This document shows, one piece after another, positions 1-7,988 of a stretch of 64,000 nt of DNA. The DNA comes from Sporomusa malonica (GTDB taxonomy: Bacteria > Bacillota > Negativicutes > Sporomusales > Sporomusaceae), in NCBI RefSeq assembly GCF_041428715.1, contig NZ_CP155572.1; one strand, written 5' to 3'. The notes under the pieces are model-generated. The model did not search any database. It was not told the DNA's origin and saw only the letters and a list, made by a program, of their open reading frames with translations. The position numbers and the translations under genes are program-made. How positions within the stretch are numbered: position 1 is the stretch's first letter; every line of letters begins with the position of its first letter.

Positions 1-119
1 ATAGTATATGTCATCTACGCCATGAACTAGCCCGGTATATTGACTGGTTTAATAATACTAGAATTCATGGCTCTCTAAATTACTTAACGCCAGTTCAATT
101 ACGCCAATTGACCTTATGA
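1..119 (+). pseudogene. IS3-family transposase, C-terminal fragment
   Basis: Reading from base 3, the frame is open into the left window edge and ends at TGA 117-119. It gives about 38 residues that include YIDWFNNTRIHGSLNYLTP. The pattern Y-I-x-W-F/Y-N-x-x-R-I-H-x-S-L-x-Y-L-T-P is characteristic of the C-terminus of IS3-group OrfB (DDE) transposases. The rest of the element lies outside the window, so intactness cannot be judged. The sequence after the stop (about 122-148) is probably the element's terminal region. It abuts the truncated recombinase, suggesting that this IS cut that gene. Confidence 0.75.
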
Positions 120-141
120 AAATTGTCCGACTAAGTGTTGA

Positions 142-636
142 CAATCCACTAAATGCGATCAGGTAGGTCGTAAGTTGGACGATGATTTCTATAAGGCGCT
201 GTATCAAAAGATAACCAAGTTTGACGCAGAGACGCTAGAATTAGTAGATGAAGTAAATGAGCAGTATCAGGAGCTTGAAACACTGTTTGAGATGAAGCAG
301 AAGGAGTTAGCGCAGACAGAAAAGGCTATAGAAAAGCTGTTTGAGCTTTATGAGGATGGGAGCATAACAAAGCAACGATTGGCTGATCGTATTGTTGGTC
401 ATGAAAAGACTAAGGCTGAGTTAGAAGCGGAGATTGAAAGGTGTAAGATTGCATTGGCATCTCAGGTAAATCTGGTGACAGTAGAGATGGTAAAGAAGCG
501 AATTGATGAGTTCAAAAATTTATGGACTAATGCGGTTGATCCGAGTGAACAGAATAGAGCATTTCGATTATTAATTGAGAAGATTGTATACAATCGCCAG
601 AATGATGGTTTGAGCCTGGAAGTTTTGTATAAATAA
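142..636 (+). pseudogene. large serine recombinase, C-terminal coiled-coil remnant
   Basis: The frame is open from about base 142, and the first usable start is TTG 175. The product lacks the catalytic N-terminal resolvase domain and the recombinase core. What remains is a long charged coiled coil (about residues 25-100 from the TTG) with the segment LFELYEDGSITKQRLADR, typical of the region downstream of the zinc ribbon in large serine integrases, and then a tail that ends VLYK. The family normally exceeds 450 residues and only about 155 are left. The 5' truncation coincides with the IS3 fragment. I infer an old phage or conjugative-element integrase broken by the IS. Confidence 0.7.
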
Positions 637-657
637 TTGCAAAATGTCATCAAAATG

Positions 658-700
658 AAAAATTCCTGCTAAATTTGTATTAGTTTGGCAGGAGTTTTGT
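658..700 (+). terminator. intrinsic terminator-like hairpin
   Basis: An imperfect inverted repeat (AAAATTCCTGCTAAA paired with TTTGGCAGGAGTTTT, allowing G-U pairs) is followed by a T-rich tract. It lies 22 nt after the recombinase remnant. Confidence 0.55.
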
Positions 701-825
701 ATTTATATGGGAATTAGTTAAATGAATCATCAAAAACCAGTTTGTGGAGGAGCAAGATGGATGTTCTGCAACGCTAAACCCATACGATGGGATCAAGAAA
801 GGAAGGTCGCATTGGAATATAATCA

Positions 826-844
826 GAACAGTCCCCTTGTATCT
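826..844. repeat. short repeat AGAACnGTCCCCTTGTATC, copy 1
   Basis: The motif with core GTCCCCTTGTATC recurs at 2455-2473, so the two copies bracket the kinase gene. From memory, a GAACCGTCCCC motif is scattered through many Firmicutes genomes near REP/RAYT-type elements; that link is not tested here. Confidence 0.45.
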
Positions 845-919
845 TTCAATGGAGTTATGAAAAACTTTTAGAATAAATAAAAAACACAGGTAGAAGATAG
901 CAATACTGGAGGATATATA

Positions 920-2116
920 ATGTCTGAATTATATAATCTACTAATTTCGGGTTCTGAAGATTCTTGGGAGACAAATTCCTATATAATCGATGCAGACCGC
1001 TTTTTAGAATATACGGATAAAGATCTAAAAGAAAGATTTTTGAAGCTTGATAAGGAACAAATTGATGAAATAAAAAGCTTGCCGTGTATTTTTGCCTATG
1101 AAGATTTTTCTGATAAAACAGAAGGGTTCATTGGTTATATTACAGATATTACTAAACGACAAGGCAAAATTAAAATAACTTATGACAAAGTAGAAACAAT
1201 TGCATTAGAAGATATGCACAAACTCAAATTTGAACTAGATATAAGCGAATGGGAATTCAGGAGAACTCACTGGGCAATTAAGAAAGTAGACCTTAATAAA
1301 GAACTCCAAGTTTTAGGATTAAGTTTAAAAACCAATCAGCCAGTAGACATTACAGAGAATAATATTGATGTAGCAGTTACTTTTGCTGGAGAAACGCGAA
1401 GTTTTTATCCACTAAAGCAAATTGGGAACGGCTCATATGCAAATGTGTACAAATACAAGGATACATTCTATAATAAAAACTTTGTTCTAAAAAGGGCAAA
1501 GAAAGATTTGTCCGAAAAAGAAATTAAACGATTTAAGAGAGAATTTGAAGAGATGCAGGATTTTTCTTCGCCATATATTGTTGAAGTGTACTGCTATAAT
1601 GAAAACCAAAATGAATACATTATGGAATATATGGATTTTACACTTGAAAGTTATATAACAAAGCACAATTCTTCATTGTCTATAGTTCAGCGAAAGAGTA
1701 TTATTCAACAGATTTTAAGGGCTTTTGAATATATCCATTCAAAAGGTAGATTGCATAGAGACATAAGCCCAAAGAACATACTTATTAAACCATACGAGGA
1801 TATTATAGTTGTTAAGGTTGCTGATTTCGGTTTAGTTAAAATTTCAGAAAGCGCGTTAACTGCTGCCAATACCGAGTTTAAAGGATACTTTAATGATCCT
1901 TCTCTTATTCTTGATGGCTTTGATACCTACAGTATTTTGCATGAAACATTTGCCTTAACTCGAGTAGTATATTATGTGATGACTGGTAGAACCAATGTTG
2001 ATACAATATCCGATCCTAAGTTGAAAACCTTTATAAATAAGGGGCTGAATCCTGCTAAATCGCAACGCTTCCAAACAATAAGTGAAATGGCACTGGCGTT
2101 TAAATTGATAGGATAA
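920..2116 (+). CDS. Ser/Thr protein kinase with conflict-type N-terminal domain
   Basis: This is a predicted cytoplasmic Hanks-type kinase of 398 residues. Residues about 1-140 form a separate domain that ends in a W-E-F-R-R-T-H-W-A-I-K-K-V-D-L stretch, similar in my memory to the N-terminal domain of TIR defence proteins. The kinase domain spans about 162-398. It shows the glycine loop GNGSYANV (169-176), ATP-binding K191, the catalytic HRD at 279-281 with N286, and DFG at 302-304. No membrane segment or PASTA repeats are visible, unlike the housekeeping kinase PrkC. The ATG is preceded by GGAGGA. Just before the kinase is IDVAVTFAGETR, resembling the first strand of a TIR domain. The neighbours are mobile-element debris, so a role in phage defence is plausible but unproven. 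Confidence 0.8.
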   Translation: MSELYNLLISGSEDSWETNSYIIDADRFLEYTDKDLKERFLKLDKEQIDEIKSLPCIFAYEDFSDKTEGFIGYITDITKRQGKIKITYDKVETIALEDMHKLKFELDISEWEFRRTHWAIKKVDLNKELQVLGLSLKTNQPVDITENNIDVAVTFAGETRSFYPLKQIGNGSYANVYKYKDTFYNKNFVLKRAKKDLSEKEIKRFKREFEEMQDFSSPYIVEVYCYNENQNEYIMEYMDFTLESYITKHNSSLSIVQRKSIIQQILRAFEYIHSKGRLHRDISPKNILIKPYEDIIVVKVADFGLVKISESALTAANTEFKGYFNDPSLILDGFDTYSILHETFALTRVVYYVMTGRTNVDTISDPKLKTFINKGLNPAKSQRFQTISEMALAFKLIG

Positions 2117-2264
2117 TTCTAGCTCTAAAAATGGAGTAGCACATCAAAAATAGCGGCTATGTAGGAAAATAGGTGGATTAACTTAATAGAATTATTAAAT
2201 ATAGGTAACCTTCGTCAAATCCATTGTCAGAGGTTGCTTTAACGTTTTAACCTAATCTAGGTGA
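2117..2264. other. intergenic, no recognisable feature
   Basis: AT-rich sequence after the kinase gene. No convincing open frame, RNA or terminator was seen. Confidence 0.4.
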
Positions 2265-2408
2265 TTGACAGAGATAATAGCAGCGATTTTCACATATGCG
2301 GTACCGGCGATAGCGTCTACAAGTTATGGAGAAAGAAAAAAAAGAGATGATCTTTTAAGGAAGCTTAAAGGGATTGAAGGATATCTATTAGACAAATATC
2401 AAGAATAA
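2265..2408 (+). CDS. possible 47-residue protein or gene fragment
   Basis: A TTG-initiated frame encodes a hydrophobic N-terminus (IIAAIFTYAVPAIAS) followed by a charged, helix-like tail ending LLDKYQE. It could be a small membrane-anchored protein or the tail of a lost gene. There is no well-spaced ribosome-binding site. I do not recognise it. Confidence 0.25.
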   Translation: MTEIIAAIFTYAVPAIASTSYGERKKRDDLLRKLKGIEGYLLDKYQE

Positions 2409-2427
2409 TCGGGTCTTAACTTTAATA

Positions 2428-3111
2428 TTGTTGCTAAAGCCGAAGGATACAAATAGAACCGTCCCCTTGTATCCCCTTCGACGCTCACTTATCACTGTTC
2501 CATCTTGTGATGAACATAATCTTGCCAAATCGCATGATGATGAATATCTTATGGTGTGTCTCGGAGGAAGAGTGGGTAATAATAGTCTCGCATATATCCA
2601 TACCCATACAAAAATTAAACGAGCTATTAAGCGAAACCCCAAATTGATTCAAACTCAAGGTGAAGATGAGATTAGAATTTCCGGGATGAGATTTCCAGTA
2701 TTACTTGCTCATATTGATACTTTTCGTTTGATTCGTTCTTTTGAATCTATTGCAAGAGCTTTAGTTTTCCATGAATTTAGTTTCCGGTACCAAGGTCGTT
2801 GCCAAGTAATCTCTGATATATTTTTTTCACCTAAAGACTTCAAATCAACTATTTTTCAAGTGAAGAGCACTCAAATAATAGGTGAAGAGCGCAAACGATG
2901 GGGGACGGAAACCCAAGGGGATAATCCCAAAATTTTTACATATCAATTCAGCAATTTAGATACTTTTGGTACATTTACAGTAGCACTTACCTTTTATGAA
3001 AAAACGGTTATATATGTTATTATGTCTTTACTTGACGATACAACATACCGAAAAGTGAAAAAACAGTTAAAGCCACAAATCGACAAATTTTTAAATGACA
3101 TTACTATATAG
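2428..3111 (+). pseudogene. HNH-type protein missing its N-terminal half
   Basis: The open frame begins at TTG/ATG-like codons that overlap the GTCCCCTTGTATC repeat, so its first ~20 residues are repeat-derived. The native part starts around TVPSCDEHNLAKSHDDEYLM. That resembles the second half of an HNH/zinc-finger module (C-D-E-H-N...K-S-x-D-D-E-Y-L), and the first half with its Cys pair and His is absent. About 200 further residues of unknown function follow and end at 3111. There is no good Shine-Dalgarno site. I infer that the 5' end was replaced by the repeat and that the gene is not functional in its original form. Confidence 0.5.
2455..2473. repeat. short repeat AGAACnGTCCCCTTGTATC, copy 2
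   Basis: This matches copy 1 at 826-844 except for one base. It sits exactly at the truncated 5' end of the HNH-like frame. Confidence 0.45.
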
Positions 3112-3154
3112 AGGGGAACAAATGTCTTAGTTTACTTCTGTATAAAACTAAGTA

Positions 3155-3598
3155 TTATCCCCACGAACGCCCGAATAGTTCCTCGCCATTCGTACTTAAT
3201 TTGAGGACAACATTTTTATTCAAAATCACTTGTGACGCCTCAGTATATGAATCTTGTTTATCTAAGGCTATAATGACCTGTTTATTTTGATTTTTATATA
3301 ATTCAAGTATTTTTTCAATAGCTTCGTCTGAAATTTGTTTGAGTAATACAGAATCATGTACAAGTAATGGAAGCTTTGTTAAGTCCAATACAGATAAATC
3401 AAATACAATTAGTCCCTTATAAGCAATCCCTGTTCCCGTATCGTCCGGTGTAAAGAAAGTATACTTATTTTCTCCAAACGCTAATATAGGAGCATTATAG
3501 GTACCAGAATATATTTCGTTGTTAATTTGCTCCATTTTACTATTAACTTTTTTTTCGAGACATGCAAATTGTTCGATCTCTACTTCTTTCAAGCGTTC
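3155..3598 (-). pseudogene. DUF2326-type ABC-3C ATPase, 3' part (split by IS)
   Basis: This is the C-terminal 147 codons of the ATPase whose first 395 codons lie at 7771-6587. The frame is open on the minus strand from inside the IS (first ATG at 3673) to a stop at 3155. The native part begins ERLKEVEIEQFACLEKK (coiled coil) and continues into the DUF2326 domain. Family features seen are LLVHDSVLLKQISDE, which aligns with the Walker B/D-loop region of these ATPases, and QVIIALDKQDSY. Without the N-terminal Walker A this half cannot bind ATP. In the intact protein it would form the second half of an SMC-like head. Confidence 0.75.
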
Positions 3599-3665
3599 AC
3601 TGTTGGCGCTGAAATAAAAAGCCCGAAAGCTGACGGGATTGCCTGATCGAAAGTTGCTCGATATA

Positions 3666-3779
3666 ATGACCATATCTGATAAGAAAGGAAAAGACGCCCC
3701 CGTTAATGTGCTACTGCGCCAACAGCAGCACCAGGGACGTCCACCAACTAAAAGATATGATCATTGTAACAAATTATGA
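3666..3779 (+). CDS. possible 37-residue IS-encoded small protein
   Basis: An ATG frame near the left end of the element encodes a basic, Gln/Arg-rich peptide (about residues 18-30: R-Q-Q-Q-H-Q-G-R-P-P-T-K-R) with one His-Cys pair near its end. The ribosome-binding site is weak. It may be a genuine small accessory gene or chance. Confidence 0.3.
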   Translation: MTISDKKGKDAPVNVLLRQQQHQGRPPTKRYDHCNKL

Positions 3780-3820
3780 GCTGATTGAAAATACCGAACT
3801 CGGTGTTTTTTGTTAGGAGC

Positions 3821-4306
3821 ATGGAGCAGAATCCTTGTCCTTGTTGTGGTGAGCGGCTAAGTGTAATCGGCAGTCGTCGGCGCAAGTACATAACCAGCTC
3901 TGGCGAAACTACCGTACTGGTGATTCGTCGACTCAAATGTCGTCACTGCAACCGGGTGCATCATGAACTTCCCGATATCCTGGTTCCATACAAACGCTAC
4001 GGCAGTGAACCTATCGAACCAGTCGTGGGCGGTGAAGTCGTACTGACCGTGGCGGCTGATGAATCGACGCTCTTTCGCTGGCGCAACTGGTTCTCACATC
4101 GTGCAGAGCACTTTGCCGGTTGCTTAGCCTCAATTAGTATCCGCTGTTTTAATTACTCTGCGAAAGACCTATCCGCTCTTCCTACGTCCGTGCTCCAAAG
4201 GATTTGGCGCTATGTTGGCGACGCACCCGGCTGGCTGGCGCGAGTTGTCCGACCTGTAACCAATACAAATCATTGGGTACATACCCGTTCTGCATTCCTG
4301 TCCTAA
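3821..4306 (+). CDS. IS-associated zinc-ribbon protein (DUF6431-like)
   Basis: About 161 residues. The N-terminus has a zinc ribbon: CPCCGERL near residues 6-13 and CRHCNRVHHELPD about 40 residues later, giving two Cys pairs. The rest is basic with several Trp and resembles the DUF6431 proteins that accompany this type of transposase operon; the role is probably DNA binding or transposition regulation. I chose ATG 3821, directly behind TTAGGAGC, over the in-frame TTG at 3785. That would add 12 residues without a better ribosome-binding site. The transposase gene follows after 50 nt. Confidence 0.65.
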   Translation: MEQNPCPCCGERLSVIGSRRRKYITSSGETTVLVIRRLKCRHCNRVHHELPDILVPYKRYGSEPIEPVVGGEVVLTVAADESTLFRWRNWFSHRAEHFAGCLASISIRCFNYSAKDLSALPTSVLQRIWRYVGDAPGWLARVVRPVTNTNHWVHTRSAFLS

Positions 4307-4356
4307 AGGTTGGGGTGTAGACTCATGCTGTAACGTCAATTCGGGGAGGGAGCAGC

Positions 4357-5712
4357 ATGAAAGATCAGAAAAAAGCCGATGCCGTCGCTACCGCGAGGGT
4401 TCAACTGTTGTCGCCATTACTAGCAGAGGGGCTTGATGCCGCAAAGGCTAGGCAAATCAAGTCGCGGATTTGCGAGCAGACAGGAATATCCGAACGTACC
4501 TTGCGTCGCTATCTGGCGCAGTATCAAGCCGATGGTTTCAGTGGATTAAAGCCCAAAGGCAAGTGTTCAACCAATAACCAAGAGACGATCGCCCCCGAAA
4601 TTCTCGAACAGGCCATTCTCCTCCGCCGTGAAGTACCGGGGCGCAGTGTTTCACAAATCATTCAGATTCTCGAATGGGAAGGTCGAGTTGAGCCAGGTCA
4701 AATCAAGCGAAGCACGTTGCAGGAGAAGCTGGCAGAACGTGGCTACAGTACGCGCCAGATGCGGATGTATGCGGACTCCGGTGTGGCGTCGCGCCGATTT
4801 CAGCAAAAGTGCCGGAACCGACTGTGGCATTCCGATATTAAGTATGGACCGTACCTGCCCATCGGGCCGGGCGGTGTGAAGAAACAAGTGTATCTGGTGA
4901 CGTTCATCGACGATGCTACCCGGTTCGTTTTGCACGGAGAGTTTTATCCGACACTCGATCAGGTCATTATCGAGGATTGTTTTCGCCAGGCCATCGCCAA
5001 ATACGGTACACCGGAATCCGTTTATTTCGACAACGGAAAACAATACCGTACGAAGTGGATGACACGGGCCTGCTCTAAACTAGGAATCCGCTTATTGTTC
5101 GCCAAGCCCTATTCTCCAGAAGCCACTGGCAAAGTGGAACGCTTTAACCGAGTGGTGGACAGCTTTCTTGCCGAGGCGGCGCTGGATAAACCGCAAACAT
5201 TGGACAAGCTCAACATTCTATTTTGGGTATGGCTTGACGAGTGCTACCAGAACAAGCCTCATTCTGCTCTGGGGGAAAAGACAAGTCCTCAAACCGCCTA
5301 CCAGAGTGACAAGAAACCGCTGCGCTTTCTCGATCCGGCTGTTGTTACCAACGCCTTTCTGCACTGCGAAGAGCGTAAAGTGGACAAGGCTGGCTGCATC
5401 AGCTTCGCGGGTCAAAAGTATGAGGTGGGGCTTTCATTCATCGGCTGTACGGTTGACGTAGTATATGACCCCGCAGACATCAGCGAACTTACCGTCGAAT
5501 ACCAAGGACATACGCCATGGAAAGTGAAGCAGCTCATGATTGGCGAACGCACAGGCAAACGTCCTGCGCTACCCGGACATCTAACACCACAGCCAGCCGA
5601 CTCGTCAAGACTCCTGGCGGCAGCGACCGAAAAGAACCAAGAGCGACGGGAACAGCAAATCCCTGCGGTGTCCTACCGGACGGTGCGTCGGGGAGATGAA
5701 CGCCGTGTTTGA
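4357..5712 (+). CDS. DDE transposase (rve integrase core)
   Basis: This protein of 451 residues cuts and joins the IS ends. The N-terminal ~70 residues contain a helix-turn-helix (TGISERTLRRYLAQYQADGF). The RNase-H-fold core has D160 (HSDIKYG), D225 (YFDNGKQY) and E261 (GKVERFNR). The D-E spacing of 35 residues is classical for rve/IS481-like enzymes. A Mu/TnsB-type beta-barrel probably follows at about 335-400. GGGAGGGAGC precedes the ATG by a good distance. The stop overlaps the start of the downstream ATPase gene by 17 nt, consistent with coupled translation. The gene appears intact. Confidence 0.85.
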   Translation: MKDQKKADAVATARVQLLSPLLAEGLDAAKARQIKSRICEQTGISERTLRRYLAQYQADGFSGLKPKGKCSTNNQETIAPEILEQAILLRREVPGRSVSQIIQILEWEGRVEPGQIKRSTLQEKLAERGYSTRQMRMYADSGVASRRFQQKCRNRLWHSDIKYGPYLPIGPGGVKKQVYLVTFIDDATRFVLHGEFYPTLDQVIIEDCFRQAIAKYGTPESVYFDNGKQYRTKWMTRACSKLGIRLLFAKPYSPEATGKVERFNRVVDSFLAEAALDKPQTLDKLNILFWVWLDECYQNKPHSALGEKTSPQTAYQSDKKPLRFLDPAVVTNAFLHCEERKVDKAGCISFAGQKYEVGLSFIGCTVDVVYDPADISELTVEYQGHTPWKVKQLMIGERTGKRPALPGHLTPQPADSSRLLAAATEKNQERREQQIPAVSYRTVRRGDERRV

Positions 5713-6505
5713 GACGTTCTACGGATTTCAACAGACGCCGTTCTCACGGAACATCCCTACACAAGAACTGTATTCGTCCGTGATGTTAGAAGAGATGCTA
5801 TCTCGACTGGAGTATGCCGCCGAGCGCCAGTTGTTTGCAGTGATTACCGGTGACTGCGGTACGGGTAAGACGACTACTGTTCGTCGATTTAAGGATGCGC
5901 TTGATCCAGCCCGATTCAAGATGCTCTATCTGGCGGATTCTAACTTGACGCCGCGTCATTTTTACAAAGGGATGCTAGAACAACTGGGATGCGAAGCGAA
6001 ATTCTATCGGGGTGACGCAAAACGCCAACTGCATCGCGAGATCGAGCTTATGCGGGGAATCCATGGTCTGCAACCGGTGGTTGTGGTGGACGAGGCACAC
6101 CTGTTAGACCGAGAAATGCTAGAAGAAGTACGCTTTTTGCTCAACTTCAAGATGGACGCGCAAAGCCCGATGGCTCTGATCCTGGTCGGGCAGAGTGAAC
6201 TGTGGGAAAGGTTTCAGCTACAGGCATATGCCGCCATCCGGCAGCGCATCGACATTCAGTGCAGACTGCCACACTTCGATCGCTCGCAGGTTGGGGAGTA
6301 TATGAAAAAGCACCTGGCTTATGCAGGTGCCGATCGGGATATCTTTTCGGATGGGGCTATTGATGAAATTTACCGTTTCTCAAGCGGAGCCGCCCGTCTT
6401 GTCAACAAGGCATGTACACATTGCCTACTCTATGGTTCGCAAAACGGACGCAGGATTATTGACGACCATATGGTTAAACTGGTGATTCAGGGAGAACTAG
6501 TTTAA
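5696..6505 (+). CDS. ExeA/TniB-like AAA ATPase of the IS
   Basis: This 269-residue AAA+ ATPase begins with the ExeA-type signature ETFYGFQQTPFSRN. It carries Walker A GDCGTGKT (52-59), Walker B VVVVDEAH with D132-E133, and a sensor region around ILVGQSELWERF. Such proteins (TniB, IstB-like and MuB analogues) select target DNA and activate the DDE transposase. It overlaps the transposase reading frame by 17 nt, so the two are probably made as a pair. It looks complete. Confidence 0.8.
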   Translation: MNAVFETFYGFQQTPFSRNIPTQELYSSVMLEEMLSRLEYAAERQLFAVITGDCGTGKTTTVRRFKDALDPARFKMLYLADSNLTPRHFYKGMLEQLGCEAKFYRGDAKRQLHREIELMRGIHGLQPVVVVDEAHLLDREMLEEVRFLLNFKMDAQSPMALILVGQSELWERFQLQAYAAIRQRIDIQCRLPHFDRSQVGEYMKKHLAYAGADRDIFSDGAIDEIYRFSSGAARLVNKACTHCLLYGSQNGRRIIDDHMVKLVIQGELV

Positions 6506-6586
6506 TTGGCAGTTTCATTTGCTGCCGGGACTGTTGGTCAGCATTTCCGGCAGCATTTGGACAACTAACACAGTCTATTTCTGGAC

Positions 6587-7771
6587 ACTATGCGCCAGCA
6601 ACAACAGTTCACTATCTTCTTTTTCAGCCTGTTTCAATTGTGCAAATTTAGAATAGGCGTCGTTTTGCTCCTTTAAGACACGAATTTGTCTTTGTAAGTC
6701 TGCATGCCTGGACAAGATCGTCTTTGATAATTTAGGGTTTTGAATTAAATTTTCTAGCTTTAGTTCATATTCTGAAATCACTAGTGTAATATCTGCAATC
6801 TCTTTTTGTAACCGTCTTTTTTCAGTTTGCAGTTCAGTTGAAAAAACAGATGAAATTTCACTATGAAACTTTTCAACTTCTGATAAAGCTGCTAAATTAG
6901 CATTAGGGAAAAACTTTTTTAATTGATTAAAATCATCCGTTGCAATCGAAAACCGATACGAAAGATTTTCTTCAACCACCTTCAATTTTGCATTTATACT
7001 ACTCCTTTGCCTTCTGGCTCTAGATAGCAGCTGCTTAATTCTGATTGCTTCATCAGATAGCTCAGCATCCAAATCAGCAAACCCTTTTTCTAATCCTACA
7101 GCTATCTGTTCAATTTCCATTGTAAGTAATTCTATTTCTTTGGTATTGTAATCAACCTGCCGTTTTGTAACACTAGCTACAAAATGATGCTTTTGAGCCT
7201 TTCTAAATGTGTCAACAGCTTCTTTTGAAATGTTATGCTGTTTTTCTAGATTATGAATAGGCATATATAGCTCAAAGAGCTTTAATAGAGCATAACTAGC
7301 CTTTTGGGATTTCTCATTAATTACCGTATGTAATGGCTGCTTTTCATTTAAATTTTCTTTACCATAAACCCGGATATAACGCCCAACTGCATCACGAAAA
7401 GATAAATAAGGTAATTCTAGTTTATATTTCTCATTGAGCCAGGTACAATATTTATCAACTGCTAATTCTTCTTCTTTTTCATAAGTGTTGTTACATTTCC
7501 AAACATTTTGGTGATCTAATGTATTTCTTACAAACCAAAACTGCTCTTGCTCAAAAATAAAAGAAAAACAAATATCATGATGGCCTACATGACGTATAAT
7601 ATCTGTTGCATGTGCGTATGTATTTCCACCGAATACGAAATCTACTATCATTAAAAATGATGATTTCCCAATAGAATTATTACCAGTTTTTGTGCCAAGA
7701 ACCGTATTTAGTCCACTATGAAATTCGATTCTTTGTTGGCGAAATTCGTTACAGATTATTTCAAATAACAT
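6587..7771 (-). pseudogene. DUF2326-type ABC-3C ATPase, 5' part (split by IS)
   Basis: This is the first 395 codons of an SMC/ABC-like ATPase. Walker A is GTKTGNNSIGKSS (26-38). Residues about 200-395 are predicted coiled coil (many E/K/Q/L). After S395 the frame enters the IS and stops within four codons at 6575. The start ATG overlaps the stop of the middle-component gene (11 nt), showing an operon. The remainder of the protein is at 3598-3155, and the rejoined length of 542 residues fits the DUF2326 family. In ABC-3C systems this ATPase is thought to sense invader nucleoprotein and license the effector. The split copy is presumably inactive unless the IS excises precisely. Confidence 0.8.
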
Positions 7772-7988
7772 AAGTTATCCTCCCGGTCTTAGCGTTAAAC
7801 GATGCACGTTTGAGAGCATACAAACACACTAACGTTTCGATATAATCTCCTATGTCCTCAAAATTTTCCTTTGTTTCTTCATATAACTCAAGTGGGGAAA
7901 CGTCACGTTTTATAGTGATTTCTAAGAGTACATCTAGCTTTCCAATCGTACTCTCTTTATATGATATAATTTTATTCGGAAATCTCAT
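7761..7988 (-). CDS. ABC-3C middle component (small protein)
   Basis: 75 residues from ATG 7988 (MRFPNKIISYKES...), preceded by GAGGT at suitable spacing. An in-frame ATG 24 nt upstream would lengthen it inside the effector gene and is less likely. The sequence is a short alpha/beta protein with a pattern of F-P-N-K-x-I/L then D-x-S-P-L-E-L-Y, as in small middle-component proteins wedged between effector and DUF2326 ATPase in ABC-three-component loci. It overlaps both neighbours (17 nt with the effector stop, 11 nt with the ATPase start). The family assignment relies mainly on context and size. Confidence 0.6.
   Translation of the reverse strand: MRFPNKIISYKESTIGKLDVLLEITIKRDVSPLELYEETKENFEDIGDYIETLVCLYALKRASFNAKTGRITYVI

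Larger units (their letters stand above)
3602..6585 (+). mobile_element. ~2984-bp insertion sequence with DDE transposase, ExeA-like ATPase and zinc-ribbon protein
   Basis: The element interrupts the ABC-3C ATPase gene. CACT occurs at 3598-3601 and at 6586-6589, and deleting the element plus one CACT joins the two ATPase halves in frame. The ends share only a short imperfect inverted match: left TGTTGGCGCTGAAATAA, and right, read inward, TGTCCAGAAATAG. Terminus positions could therefore shift by 1-2 nt. Gene order inside is small frame, zinc-ribbon protein, transposase, ATPase, all on the plus strand. The GC content is clearly higher than in the flanking island, which indicates a foreign origin. 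The transposase plus AAA-helper layout resembles IS21/Tn7-like logic, but I cannot assign the ISfinder family. Confidence 0.8.

Noticed and set aside
6510..6560. CTGCCGG/CCGGCAG hairpin at the right IS end as a terminator
   Set aside because: There is no T tract. It is more likely part of the IS terminal region.
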